NCBI RefSeq assembly: GCF_028554725.1 | Contig: NC_071668.1 | Span: forward strand, 78,028,719 to 78,092,718 | Direction: 5' to 3' | Length of the DNA stretch: 64,000 bases | Source of the DNA: Zeugodacus cucurbitae | Taxonomy: Eukaryota > Arthropoda > Insecta > Diptera > Tephritidae | In this document: one piece after another, positions 1 to 12,800 of the stretch | Layout: every line of letters begins with the position of its first letter | How positions within the stretch are numbered: the stretch's first letter is position 1 | The notes under the pieces: model-generated | The model's database searches: none | What the model was told of the DNA's origin: nothing | Seen by the model: only the letters and a program-made list of their open reading frames with translations | Program-made: the position numbers and the translations under genes

Positions 1-275
1 TTGTGTGTATGTGTGTGAAAAATTATAAAATTGTAACAATTTGTTATTCGGTATTGAACTTGGTAAACTGTGGGTATTTCCTACTGTTCCATAACCGCAC
101 TGGAACACCCCACAATGCCAGCGGATATGTGTCATACATTTATTTCGAATATAATCTGATAATTTCGAATGTATATCACACCATTACTATCGAAACTTTT
201 TGGAAAAATCCCTACTCACTTTAAGTAGAATTAGAAGTTAGGAGGAAGTTAGGAAAAAACAAGAAAAACGTTAAC

Positions 276-953
276 TTCGGCTGTACCGAAGCTAATATAC
301 CCTTCACAGGTGCATTTCTTTTAGTAACTATGTGTTTAAGCAAATCTAAAGACGTAAGAAAAAGTAAGTAAAAAAAGAAAACATTTTACTAATTATTTTT
401 AGCCAAGTTGTTTGCTAGAATCCTTAAGGTTATTTAATAAAGAAAATAGATCCATGTCAAATTTCGTGAAAATACCACGTGAAATGCGAAAATTTTCCAT
501 ACAAGCCATTGATTCCGATCGTTCGGTTTGTATGGCAGCTATATGCTATAGTGAACCGATCTGAACAATTTTTTCGGAGATTAAATTATTTCTATGAACA
601 ATAACTCACACCAAATTTCGTGAAGATATATAGTAAAATGCGGAAGTTTTCCATACAAGCCCTTGATTCCGATCGTTCAGTTTGTATGGCAGCTATATGA
701 TATAGTGGTCCGATATCGGCAGTTCCGACAAATGAGCAGCTTCTTGAAGAGAAAATAACATCAGCAAAATTTCAAAACGATATCTTAAAAACTGAAGAAC
801 CAGTTCGTATATATACAGACAGACGGACATGGCTAAATCGACTCAGTTCAACATACTGATCATTTATATATATACTTTATAGGGCCTTCGACGCTTCCTT
901 CTGGGTGTTACAAACTTCGTGACAAACTTAATATACCCTGTTCAGGGTATAAA
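276..953. repeat. interspersed repeat with internal tandem duplication
   Basis: The left part has a short palindrome (cttcggctgtaccgaag) followed by 'aatataccc'. The right end is 'aatataccctgttcagggta', so both edges carry a related ATATACCC block. Inside, a unit beginning near 459 (aatttcgtgaa, then 'ccatacaagcc', 'gattccgatcgttc', 'tttgtatggcagctatat') recurs near 613 with about 154 bp spacing and moderate divergence. Further right lie 'cagacagacggacatggcta' and 'atatatactttatagggcct', wording I recognise from repeats scattered through dipteran intergenic DNA. No coding potential is visible. I cannot assign the repeat class or orientation from this window, and the edges are approximate. Confidence 0.7.
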
Positions 954-3800
954 AAATAAAAATATATTTTCAGTAATATTTTTTCAATCTGAAAATTTTG
1001 TTCCTGGAAATTTTTTCCCTCTTTAAATTTTTTAATTTATTTGAATTATTTATATAATGTTGCATAGACATATAATATAGTTAAATAACAACAGATGTTT
1101 CGAGTAATTTTTCGAACTAAAATATTATCTATTGTATTCTTTAATCAAAAAATAGCAAACTTTTCATTTTGGTCTTTAAATCTGAGTCTCATACCACCCC
1201 AGAAGCTTCCCAGTTCTTACAGTAAACTGAAGTAATCCTTTCTTTAATTTTTTCAATTTTCTTTGTCGATTACAACAACACACTTTAAAAAGGTTTATAT
1301 CACAAAAAGTGCAACGAATTCGCACAGAAATTATGGCAGCAATTTATTTGTGTATGACAAGACAATTTGGCGGATTTTGTAGAGCAACAACGAGTTCTTA
1401 CTTTCACCCAATTTAAAGAATGGCAAATTTATGAAACAAATTGTCGCACAATTTCGAGAGCGTGAAGGGGTTTAACTACCTTTTGTTTATGCTCACAGCG
1501 CCACTAATAATTATGTCATGCAGCATGAAATGCATTACAAGACACGAACCTTTGCCATGTTCGCAGCAATTTCGCGCCAACTCATAATCCTTTCACGCTT
1601 GATTGGCGCAAATTGCACAGAATTCGCAGAAATTTCGCAATTCTCTGCGTGTCAGCGAGCGAGTTTTCGCACAGAATTTCACAACCTTTCAGTTTCGATG
1701 CAAGAAATATATATGTAGATGCACAGCTCTCGGCTTTTGTTGGCAAATATGAATTATGAATTCACGAACTGTGAGTAAAATGGAGGGCTTCGCGCGCGAT
1801 TTGCGTGTAATTAAATATAATGCAATCTTCTGCGAGCAGAATTTTCGGCAATACATGCTGCATGCTGCTGAGAAAATGGCGTGGCTTTGAGGAAAATAAT
1901 TTCAATTAAATGCGAATTGTATGGCAGCTGCTTGTAGTCTACGAACCTTAGAATTTTCTTAAGGATTCATATGCATTTGTATATGTGTGTGTGTGATTGG
2001 TGATTACCTGAATGAGTTTATCCATAATTGTTTATTAAACATGGAATTGTGTTTCAGATTGAAGGCAAGCATTATTGCTGCAAATATTGTATTCAAATGT
2101 AATAATTTCAATTTCGGTTTATTTGTCTTAGCCTTAAGGATTTTTCGCTGAAAAGATTTTCTGTGGTCTGCTTATTGCTTATGCCATTGCAACCCCTACT
2201 CTCCGATTTGCTGGAGGCAATTTTCGATATTTGCATATGCAATACCTACCACAAACAAATAATATTCATTCTTCTCCATATTTGTTTGTGGTTAAGTAAA
2301 TTTTGATTTGAATTTCGCACAAAAGAAGAAATAAAGGGAAATTTCGCTGTTTAATCAGATATCCTCTATGGTTGTATTTATTGTGGTTTTGGGGTAAAGA
2401 AATGTAGCAAAGAAGAGAAAAGCAACTCGTATGAAATAAATATTGTTTAAAAATGCAAATAAATATTATTAAAATATAACGAAAATTACAAATTGAGCCA
2501 AAATAAATAAAAATTAAAATAAATAAAAAAAAGAAAAAAATATTTTATTTTCTTAATTTTAACAGCTTTTCTACTAAATCAAAGCAATCAAATCAAAAAA
2601 ATAAGTATTTATTAAATTTTATTCAAAATTAATGTTTTTCAGCTCAAATTAGTTGTAATAAATTCAATCAGAAAATTGTATAAAAATTTAACAAATTATT
2701 TAAAAAAAAACAAGTAGACCTTGTCAGCTGTAAAGACAGTATAACAAGTATCAACCTCAAACCAAAACTACCCTGAACAGTCACACTTCAATCTCGCTGC
2801 TTCATTTCCACTTTCCAAGCCACCTTTTTCAGCTTGGTTTTTACACCATTTCTCCTACTGTGCCTTTTAAATGGTTTGTGACACTTTGACATATGTAATT
2901 TTGGCAACTTTATTACATGTATTTCTTACAACAAAAGAACAAAAATAACTGTGAATTCTCAAAGACTACACACAAGCATATTGCTACCTAGTACATGAGT
3001 CCTGCAAATGAAAATGTGTTGTATTCACAACGCTTGTCAATACTTGCAATTTTCGCCGAAATTTATGCGGTCATGTTTTAATTTTTGCCGAGAAAATGTA
3101 AGAAAATATATATAATATCACACATATCAATGGCATAGAAAAAAATAGCAAATTATTACGAGCAGAAATTATGAGCTAAAAAAAAGATAAAAATATTTGC
3201 AAATATAAATAACACCTAAAATTGGGTTTGCTGTTTGAGTGTATTTTTTACAAAATTTTTTATCTGATCGTTTCCTTGCTTATCGAAATGGAAGAAAAAA
3301 TATGTAATAAACCCATAAAAAGTACTTCAATTTTGTAACCTATGAGAATTCAAGCTATAAATTCTTACTAATAAATGAAATAAATAAAATTAAAAAGATT
3401 CAAAAATTATCATTAATGACGCGGAATAATAGCCACTCATGTTGAGCCAGAAATAGGTTTTTCGATGCGCTAATTCTCTGCTCGATATGTGTGAGCCATT
3501 TTACATGCTATTTTAACAGAAGCATAATACAATATGAAAAAGTATAGGATACTCCATTACTCTTTACTAATGCTGGCCTATTTAGTTTATACTAGTAGTT
3601 TGTTCTATACGCTACTCTCTAAGTTCAACAAATGGAAGTCAACATACATATTGTATAGCAGAACCAATTTTTATATACTCATGTGCTTATAGAAAACAAA
3701 ATAACATAGAGATATAATAGTACAATTCCTAATCCTCGCGAGAATGACAGCTAAACGTATCCATAATAAATAAGATTATAAGCAACAACATCGAATGATA
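954..3800. other. AT-rich non-coding DNA, no gene recognised
   Basis: I find no convincing coding exon or RNA gene here. Between about 1310 and 1700 the motif AATTTCGCA and relatives (TTCGCACAGAA, ATTTCGCGCC) recur. From 2450 to 2720 the sequence is almost pure A/T. A run of dense stop codons covers 3060-3420. The stretch is best described as intergenic DNA upstream of the CenG1A gene, or an upstream intron if the gene has a more distal promoter. Confidence 0.6.
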
Positions 3801-3802
3801 TA

Positions 3803-4725
3803 ACGGGTGATTTTTTTGAGGTTAGGATTTTCATGCATTAGTATTTGACAGATCACGTGGGATTTCAGACATGGTGTCAAAGAGAAAGATGCTCAGTATG
3901 CTTTGACATTTCATCATGAATGATGAAACGATCTGCCACAACGTCGAATTTTCAGTGAATGGGCCCTAGAAAAGTTGGCAGAAAATCCGCTTTTTTATCG
4001 ACAAATTTTGTTCAGCGATGAGGCTCATTTCTGGTTGAATGGCTACGTAAATAAGCAAAATTGCCGCATTTGGGGTGAAGAGCAACCAGAAGCCGTTCAA
4101 GAACTGCCCATGCATCCCGAAAAATGCACTGTTTGGTGTGGTTTGTACGCTGGTGGAATCATTGGACCGTATTTTTTCAAAGATGCTGTTGGACGCAACG
4201 TTACGGTGAATGGCGATCGCTATCGTTCGATGCTAACAAACTTTTTGTTGCCAAAAATGGAAGAACTGAACTTGGTTGACATGTGGTTTCAACAAGATGG
4301 CGCTACATGCCACACAGCTTGCGATTCTATGGCCATTTTGAGGGAAAACTTCGGAGAACAATTCATCTCAAGAAATGGACCCGTAAGTTGGCCACCAAGA
4401 TCATGCGATTTAACGCCTTTAGACTATTTTTTGTGGGGCTACGTCAAGTCTAAAGTCTACAGAAATAAGCCAGCAACTATTCCAGCTTTGGAAGACAACA
4501 TTTCCGAAGAAATTCGGGCTATTCCGGCCGAAATGCTCGAAAAAGTTGCCCAAAATTGGACTTTCCGAATGGACCACCTAAGACGCAGCCGCGGTCAACA
4601 TTTAAATGAAATTATCTTCAAAAAGTAAATGTCATGAACCAATCTAACGTTTCAAATAAAGAACCGATGAGATTTTGCAAATTTTATGCGTTTTTTTTTT
4701 ATCAAGCTCTTAAAAAATCACCCTT
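3803..4725 (+). mobile_element. DD41D (rosa-like) Tc1/mariner element, internally deleted copy 1
   Basis: The element is bounded by TA target duplications at 3801-3802 and 4726-4727. Its ends are matching inverted repeats: the left starts ACGGGTGATTTTTT and the right, read in reverse complement, starts AAGGGTGATTTTTT. It is 923 bp long. The left 118 bp matches copy 2 (33404-34347) up to the transposase start codon. The sequence then jumps to the catalytic domain, so the DNA-binding domain is missing. The right part contains the transposase frame described separately and a poly-T tract just before the right end. It cannot code for a full transposase but keeps both ends, so it could be moved in trans. 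Confidence 0.92.
3927..4628 (+). pseudogene. DD41D transposase fragment, N-terminal domain deleted
   Basis: The frame reads from just after two in-frame stops at 3921-3926 through to the stop at 4626-4628. There is no ATG at its left edge; the first residue of the usual ORF call at 3975 is a TTG leucine codon. The catalytic core is complete. Counting from 3975, D15 lies in FSDEAHF, D108 in QQDGATCH, and D150 in the block SCDLTPLDYFLWG. Forty-one residues separate the last two aspartates, which defines the DD41D group (the rosa element of Ceratitis). The original start codon at 3916 survives but runs into a stop after 17 codons in another frame, because the deletion just after 3921 shifts the frame. 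At the protein level the shared part differs from copy 2 only at C116 versus R. What is lost is the N-terminal helix-turn-helix pair that binds the inverted repeats. Confidence 0.93.
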
Positions 4726-4727
4726 TA

Positions 4728-7700
4728 TGTATATTTATATAACCTAGCAATGCGATCTCCACCTATCATATTATTCATACATATTTACTTATGAAGTCAC
4801 ACCAATTGAAGAAAGCTAAAGTGAAGCAGTCGCTTTCCTTTACTGTCTTCGCCTGTGCAATTTGTCATATGTCCTGCGGCATGCCGCATATGTGAATGAC
4901 GGAGCGCGCGCTGATGAGTCGTATGAATGCGGTGCAAGTCAGTCAGCCACGTTAACTGCCTATACAGCAGTAAAACTGGCAACCAAACAACAATTCGGCA
5001 ATCAGGCAAATTGCCAAATTGCCATTCCTTGCAAATCGTAAGAGATAACCGCAGGAAAAAGTAATCAATTTACTTCATGTCTGCTGAATCCCTGCCCGCA
5101 GGCAACGGCTCCAATTGACTTTATTGATTTAAAATTACAGCAGCGAAAGTTTGCAGTTTACTTAGACAAGTACGGACATGGATTTGGTACAAAAATCGCA
5201 GCAGTCAACGAAATTGTGATTTTCAGCAGCTGTCAGTTAAGGTTTGAGGTCTAGAATTTCCACTTGTGAATTTTCGAAATTATTTCAGCGACCGCTTTAG
5301 AGCTTATGTGAGTATGTGTACAATATGAAAATTCACTCTTTCGTAGCAGAAATATATTATGACCAAGTCTTAAAGATTCGAAAGTGATTAAAACCATATC
5401 AGCGCGCCTAAAAGCAGAAAAATAAATTTAAATAAAATTACTATTTAGACCTAGATCCACTAAATCCGATCACTGAATAGCCCGTCGCTTTGGGCGAAAA
5501 TAATAGATCGTTCAAAACCCGTTTATATAACACATGCGATCGGAAATAAACATCGATCAAAATAGATATCGTGAAATATGAGTTTCTCTCAAAATATTTC
5601 CGTAAATACATATAAAAGAAATAAATTAATCCCATGCGCCCTGTTTATATTGTGTCTGGTAAAATACTCATGCTTTTTATTTATTTGAAATATTAATTAC
5701 CATAAACTAAAATTCAAGTGAAAATATTGCTAATATATACTAAACAACAGTTAGTCATTGATTTAGTCATACTCAATGCTTTTAGCAATCTCAAAACCAA
5801 AACAAAAAAAGAAACATCTACTTAATGACTAAGTAATCTTAATATTTACATAATGTACTGAAGAGACCTCTAGCTGCTGGGCAACGTCTCCACGCGAAAG
5901 TGACGTCAATCGTGCTTGCCGTTAAGATCGTGTGTTCATGACTTCATTATCGATTTCATCGCTAAAATAAGTAACAATTACAAGACAACAGACCGTGCAA
6001 TTTCACAGATTATCAGCAAAGATCAGCAATTGTTTACAAATCAAAATGAAATATTGTAGTGAACTCACTCCGTCAAAGAAACACGCGAATTTATACTTTC
6101 TTCTGATTTGCATATTCAGTTTTTCGGTGTGGAGAGGGGGCTGTATGGCGAGCAGGTGTATGCTTCGCTTGTAAACAAATATTTAATTTTAGGAAAGTGC
6201 ATCCTTGAAACACAATTTCTTGGCGTAAATAAATACGGAACGAAATTTGTTTATGAAATGCGAGTGATTTATTTATATTTGGGCTTTCCTCGCCACTTTT
6301 ATATGCATGTCGGCGCCTTATATTATGTATTGAGGAATAATGTTTTGATTAATAACACGTTTCGGTCCGTCATCCGTCATTTACTTAAAATAAGTTTTCT
6401 TGTTTTTTCCATAGGTAATATACATTTTGAATTACAAACATGTTGAAATGAGAAAGCATCTAAGATTTCTAGATTTCAGGTTTAGTATTACTCATTCCAT
6501 ACACATATCCATTATACAAAGGAATGTACTTCAGAAGATGAAGCTATAGATTTCATAAACGCCGAAGTTATTAGAAATACAAAATAAGTTTTTGGAAGAA
6601 GTTGGGGAAGTTTCTGACGGTCAGTCAGATTTATTTAATTGTATACTAATTTAAAATGGATACATAACCCTTTAGTTCTATTTATATATTCATGAAGAGT
6701 GACTTACATACATATGTACTATACTGGTTCTCTGTATTTTTATTGTCGTCAACGTGACTATTCTGCTTGTTTGGAGTAATTGGGACAAGTCTGAAGCTTT
6801 TCTGTATAGTTCGATCTCAATTAGGAGCCTATACTAATATTTTCCCGACTTGATTGATGTTTCATTGCAGAGTGTATCATGTAACAGATATTTATTAGTG
6901 CAACTTAGCTACAAAAGAAAATATATATTAAGGAAATAACCAAATAAAACTTATTAAACTAAGCAATATTAGCTGATTGGCCAAAATGAAAGTGAATCGA
7001 TTTTCTAATAAATAAAATTAACATTCTCAGAAACTCTTAAAAATAATAGAATAAGGTAAAGTTTAAAATCATCCAATATAATCCAATTAAGAGCATAGGA
7101 ATATAAAAGAAATTGAACGAAAAATAGATATCTGAAAGTGCTTTAATAAACAATTAGATCGCCAAAGCAACTTTGATATTGCTCACAGCTTCCATGTAAT
7201 TATTAGCCATTAAATGTGCATACGAATCGTGCTACACTGAAATTGCTGCTTCGTGTGTTCATGAGCTTTTAATGCTTTATTTATAATTTCATGGATTTTC
7301 TTTTTCTATGGCGCTAGGCAAAAACTTTGTTCCAGTTTCCACTCACATATTTACATCCATACAAACCTATGAGCTAACATACCCAAACATATCCAACAAC
7401 AAACAAGTTGTAATCGTTTGAACTAAAGCCGACAACTACTCAAGTGCATAAGAAATTAAATAAATCAAAATACAGCAACAAATAGAAGTGTTTTTTTATT
7501 TCAGTATCTACTAATATTCGCACATCTTAAAAGCTATAATTTTCCGAGTTTTTGTTGCTGTAGTTCTCTTTTTAGTTTAATTTTCAGTGTTTGCACTTGC
7601 TTCGAATTGAAATTGTTTCAAGTTTATTGACTTTGCACAGTTTAATCTGTAGCAACGAGCGGAAGGAAAGGTAAGTTCGTGGAAGCTGCCTTTGTGGTGT

Positions 7701-9805
7701 AGTTTATTGGTTGGGAAAAGAAAATTATCAAAAGCAAATACGGAAACTGGTCGAGGAGCTGAGCTGACTACTAACTCTAGTATATTCGACAGCTTTTTAG
7801 CTTTGGCAATAATTGCTTATACTCACCTACGTATGTACAGGTGAAAATTATATAACTTTCTATTCTTACCCATTGAGAGAAGTGTGCACATGCTTAGCGA
7901 TTTCAAATGAAGATAATAAAAAAATCATATTTATTCAAATGAAAACTTTTTATGGGAAATATTTAAAATTTTCGTAATTTTATATATAATTTTTAGAATT
8001 TTTTACGAATGATAAATATATTTAGAAAACTTCTGATGATAGACAAAATGTTTCAAATGATCTATGGTTGGTTTCTTAAAGGAAGATGAATGGTATTGAA
8101 GATGCCTGTAAACTTGTATATTTATCAAAATGTGATAGTAGTATCAAATATATATTGCACGGAATTTCAGAAAGAATATAATCCGAAGAATATTCGTTCA
8201 GAAATTCAGTTCAGTAAGCATTCAGCCACTGCTTGTTTGACTGTTCCCACTGTATGTTGTCGGACCATATAGAATTATCACTCATTCCATTTTAAAACAG
8301 AAGCCAAAAGGTCAAATGCATTTATTTATAAACATGTTATTTTTTACTATTTACTGTTATTTCTCGGCACTTCTTTCTTCAGCGCTACTGGCACAGTCTG
8401 CCATATTTCATTATTCTGCTTTGCAATAAATGTGTTTACAATTTATTTCTTAAACTTTGCAATGCTCCCTTTTTGGTCTGCATCTGTGCATCAACAATGT
8501 GTTGATCATTGCGTTTCGCATTTACGTGTTCATTAACTCCTTTACTCGAGTATTTACTCGCAGCCAAACACAGACACAGTCTCATACATTGTGCTACTGA
8601 AAGATCAGTGTGCTCTGTGTATGTCCACGGCACTTTTCCTGCAATTCTTTATTGATTCAATAAAAATGCAAATTAAATTGAAAATCGTTTCAAAAGGTTA
8701 TCGGTCGCTCAGTCTCCGCATAAATAATAATAACACTTTGCGCTTAAATGCGAAGATTAAAGTGCAAATTATTTAGTTTAAGCAATTGATGGCCCCGACA
8801 GATGAGATGTGGGATTTAGGTTGTGCAATTTCGTTTTTCAATCTTTTTTTTTTTTGTTTTTGAGATTTATTAAGATTTATTGCATATCTAAGAAGTTTTT
8901 CAATTTAACCGCTGTCCCACTTTCTATTTTCTCTCCCGCAAAGCATTACTTTAAACACACATATTTATAATTGTAACTGTCTGTGCGCCTGCGATATGTC
9001 ATCACGAATTAAAAACATGCATTATATTTTTTATTGCGCATCTGTCTGTTTTAGAAAAATTTGCATAATTTAATTACTTACGTATTTCTTTGTCGCCTCT
9101 CTACTCTTATTCATTACCGCTGAGTTCGTGCCTTATGATGGACTGACATCACTTATGTATGTATGACTATGCGGCGGTTCACTGTGACCGCAGAGACAAT
9201 GTGGCTACATACTAAGCACATGACATCAGCGGGTGTACCGGCGGGTTGTTCAAACTGAAAATGGGTTAAACACAAATTATTTTTTATTTTCGTTTTTTCT
9301 ATTTTATTCTCGCTCTTAGTCATAATTCAGTGTGTACTTATTACGGTACTCAACGTATGTAGAAAGCGTCATTGAATATTGTGAAGCTTGAATTGGATTT
9401 TTTTAGCATATTTGCATTAACAATTTGCTATTTATGGCGTTGTGAATTACTATATTTAAAAGTGCGCAGATAATTGCAAATTTATTCACGATTTTCGTTC
9501 AAGTGATTTTGTAATGTGTTTTAGTCATATTTTGACTAAATTGTTGGGGTAATTTCTGATTTGTACGTTATAATTGTTCATTGATTTGCGAATAATTTTC
9601 GAAATGAGGAGTTTACATCACTGACAGGTGCTTATACCCTCGATTATTGCTTTTGATTTAACTGACTTTGAATAAGAAACCAATTCAGGCACGCAAATAT
9701 TACGGTATATATAAATCTATGAACGCAACCAGACGTTAGAGGAATAGCACACAATACCCATCACAATCCCTTTTACTTCGCTTACATAATAGGAATCCAA
9801 CTTAA
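4728..9805. other. non-coding DNA, no gene recognised
   Basis: No recognised exon, RNA gene or element is present. Isolated points are a full palindromic cAMP-response-type site TGACGTCA at 5901-5908, a strong-looking 5' splice site AAAG|GTAAGT at 7670/7671, and a pyrimidine tract with TAG|GTAATA at 6414/6415. The last two could mark upstream non-coding exons or splice steps, but each can also occur by chance. The ORF at 6108-6446 has no recognisable domain and looks accidental. Confidence 0.55.
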
Positions 9806-9807
9806 TA

Positions 9808-10223
9808 CAGTGGAACTTCTCTAACTCGAATCCCCATAATCCACACAAAACCTTCGAGTTGTAGAACTTTCATTAAAACATAAATTTTTCAAAAAGCTGT
9901 AAAATATAGATTTACCCACAGTTTTAGTTATTTACTTCCTAAAAAATTTTGTGGACATACGTTAAAAGATGTTTTCTGTAATTTTGTTGTTCGTTGCATT
10001 TTGCTATTGTTTGGCTCTTGACGTCTGTATCCCATGCCTTTGTTAGATGATTTTTTTTATATTTTTTGTTCGCCTCCATATGATATAGAGGGACTCTCTC
10101 AAAATTCTGCCTCGATAGTAAAATTTTAAAATAAGAAAAGAAAGTTGTCTTCTTTGCCAATTCAAGTGTTCGAGTTATGGAGATCTTCGAGTTATAGAAG
10201 TTCGATTTATGGAAGTTCCACTG
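9808..10223. mobile_element. TIR MITE, 416 bp, pogo/Tigger-like ends
   Basis: The ends are inverted: the left begins CAGTGGAACTTCTCTAACTC and the right, reversed, begins CAGTGGAACTTCCATAAATC. TA dinucleotides flank both sides (9806-9807, 10224-10225). Each subterminal region repeats a 'TCGA(A/G)TT' theme, for example TTCGAGTTATGG, TTCGAGTTATAG and TTCGATTTATGG in a row near 10170-10215. The interior is AT-rich with no transposase. The CAGT start and TA duplication suit the pogo/Tigger branch of the Tc1/mariner superfamily, which is an inference from the ends alone. A shorter relative lies at 61559-61731 in the opposite orientation. Confidence 0.85.
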
Positions 10224-10225
10224 TA

Positions 10226-12586
10226 TCTATATTTATGTATGTTTTGTTGTACGTTGGCCTAGTTCTAAAGTTTTGCCAACTTGTTTGCATTAGAGCTTTA
10301 CTTTTTGCAGCATCGCTGATTTTACATAGTTGATATTTTCCCTCATTGCTCGTTGTGTCCATTGTTGGCGCAGATTATCAGAGTTTTCACTTCCATTTCA
10401 TTCGGTGCACTTAGTTTTAGCTGCAATTCCATTAAATTGTACTGCCAACATTGACATTTTATAAAAATAATTTGAAAACTAGGACATTGAAGAGCAAAAG
10501 CCATAAAGGATTGTTACCGGTTTTTGTCTATTTGTGGAATTGTGCTGAATATTTTGGAGCTTAAACAAAAAATAGACTCATATTCATATAATAAATAAAT
10601 GAGGTTGGGTTCATAATTCTGGATTTGAAAGAGAGTATGCATATTTCAAATAAAAATAAAGAAATAAGTATTACACCATTTTTGACGAACCGAACATTTG
10701 ATATACATACATATAAGAACGCTGACCCATTAGATCGAAAAATCCAAAACAAAACCACAAATAATAATCATATGACCATTTCAAAAAAAAAAAAATAAAT
10801 CTCTTGTAAAGCTCGTCTGCCATCAGTCAATATGCCACAGATTAACCACATCGTAAAAAAAATCATGAAAGGGCCACACGCGTACTCTTAATACAATCCA
10901 TACACTAACGTAATTCCAACCTATAGATATTTTATATTTGAGGTGAAGGTATTTTGAAAGTGGAGAGCCATTTTTGGAGGTATTTTCAGAGTGTATGAGA
11001 CGTCATTAGCAACACAATAAGCGCTTATATGAGTGGATTTACAAAAAAAAACACGCTCACAATCCACATGCGGCGCAGAAGCGTTGTATGAAGCAGTGGG
11101 TAACTTCATATTAGTCAGATTAAACAACATAAAAATGCAATTTCACAAATGAAATTCGAGACGCAGAAAATGAAAAAGGTTTGGTCAAATTGAGTTGTGA
11201 TGAGCTGTGGGTGTTTCTTGCCACCCTCAGGCTTGCACTTGTAATAACAAATGCCTGATTTTTTGTATGTTTGTGCGTATAAACTTTCACTTCTTCAGCT
11301 TATCACTGCGATTTGGCCGACTTTGCGTGCTGCATTGCACTCCGCAGACACACCTTCGCTCAAAGCCAAGCAATTATTACCTAATAGTAAACGAAAATAA
11401 AACGTCATAAAATGTGTTTTTTTATTTCTACCACCGGCATTCCGTTATTTCGTTTTCCATGTGAGCTCGCATGCTTTGTCCCTAGGGTGGTTTGAGAAAG
11501 CTCCATTTGGTATGCACCCTAAGCAGTTTGATGGATGTTGCCACTGTTTTGCACTGTTATAATAAATGAATTGCAACTTTGAGCGCAACAAAAACAACAC
11601 CAACATTATCATTCACTGCAATGCAATTTGAGACGGCCGAAAAATGCGACCCAATTACCCTTCGCAGCACGAGAAGAAAAGGTGGTGCTAAGCGCTACAA
11701 AGCACAGCGGCAGCCCAGAAGGGGTTGTTTGCTGCACGCCCACACACACCCCACAGCCCTGGCTTGGTACACTATGTTGACTTTAAAAGCCACGATAAGA
11801 TTTTAATCGCCACGTCACGTCACTTGCGCGGCCGGAGTTCATTTGTTTTGCACACAAAAACGGTTAAGCGCATGCCACACAAAAGTCAATAAGCACTCGC
11901 GATTGCCAAGGCTTCGGCCCAGCAATTCGACGCCCCCTTAGGCACACACCCACTATCGTCTGCTCTTCTGTGGCAATAATCGTAATTTGTTGCATGGAAT
12001 GCTATTAATTCGGTCACCGAATGCCGGACACGAGCTACAATTACAGTCGATGCTACAGGAACAACGCTTAGTGAGGGTCGCTTGACCACCAGCAGCAACA
12101 ACAACAACTACAGCACTTGCTTCATTTAGCGGTAATGCGACACCGTTTCCGTTGGTCAGCCGCTGTTTGCGACAATTTGTTTTCACTTTTTGCACGCCTC
12201 CGTTTCCGCTAGAGTTGCAATAATTTCTAATTTGTAAATCAATGAACGTTAATTAAACGGGGTCGTGGTAATCAAAGTGCCTCATGTGGCAACAATTTAT
12301 AATTTGCAGGGTTTGGGGTTACCGCAAGCCTTTTGAGGGTGCGTTATACGCAAAGTGGCTGCATTTGTAACTAATTAAGCAGCGGGACCAAAAACTTGAT
12401 TCAGTGCAGGGTTTCTAAAGGCTACATTGGTGGACAGACACTTCCTTTTAAGCGCGACCTTAGTCAGTTTGGTGATTTACTTAGCAGATTTTCTATAGTT
12501 TAACCCTATTGGAGGAGGAAAGTATAGAGAAGCTGTATTGTAATTTTATATAGCGTTCATTATAAGTAATCAATTTCTTATGGTAT
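10226..12586. other. non-coding DNA, GC-richer from about 11430
   Basis: 10226-11430 is ordinary AT-rich DNA with no supported gene. From about 11430 to 12220 base composition becomes more balanced and several overlapping open frames appear on both strands. None has a recognisable domain, and they contain simple codon runs (for example CAACAACAA near 12090). This pattern fits a regulatory or CpG-richer block rather than exons. Confidence 0.5.
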
Positions 12587-12589
12587 AAG

Positions 12590-12800
12590 AAGTGTGTTCA
12601 AAAAATAACGGGAATTGTTAAATCTTCATGGTTCAAAAGACTATGTTATTTTTTTATATATTATTATTAAGGTACTCCTGCTTTCATATTCGCCAGACAT
12701 GACTCCATGTGACTCTTTCCTATTTTCAATAATAAAGATAACCTTATGGGGCTCTCTCTATAACATTGGATTTTGTGAAATAAATCATTTAAATTTATAA
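12590..12800 (+). mobile_element. decayed mariner-like fragment
   Basis: The left edge reads 'tgttcaaaaaataacgggaa', which resembles a mariner terminal repeat. About 80 bp further on, the frame reads SYSPDMTPCDSFLF and then KITLWGS. This is the conserved mariner transposase block around the third catalytic aspartate (general form YSPD-AP-D-FLF). The first and second catalytic blocks, the rest of the C-terminus and a right-hand repeat are not seen, so this is a heavily deleted relic. The subfamily cannot be fixed from this much sequence. It is not related to the DD41D copies in this window. Confidence 0.75.

Noticed and set aside
6390..6425. Ratchet-like TTTTTTCCATAG|GTAATA upstream of the gene
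   Set aside because: It has no suitable branch site, the donor is weak, and no upstream exon is known on this strand; kept only as a remote hint of a distal promoter.
7640..7676. Possible mini-exon between TTTGCACAG and AAAG|GTAAGT
   Set aside because: The donor is strong, but a match this good is expected by chance in 64 kb. The acceptor is poor and no coding or leader context supports it.
11579..12195. Open frames on both strands in the GC-richer block
   Set aside because: They overlap in opposite directions, contain simple-repeat residues, and lack splice signals or recognised domains.
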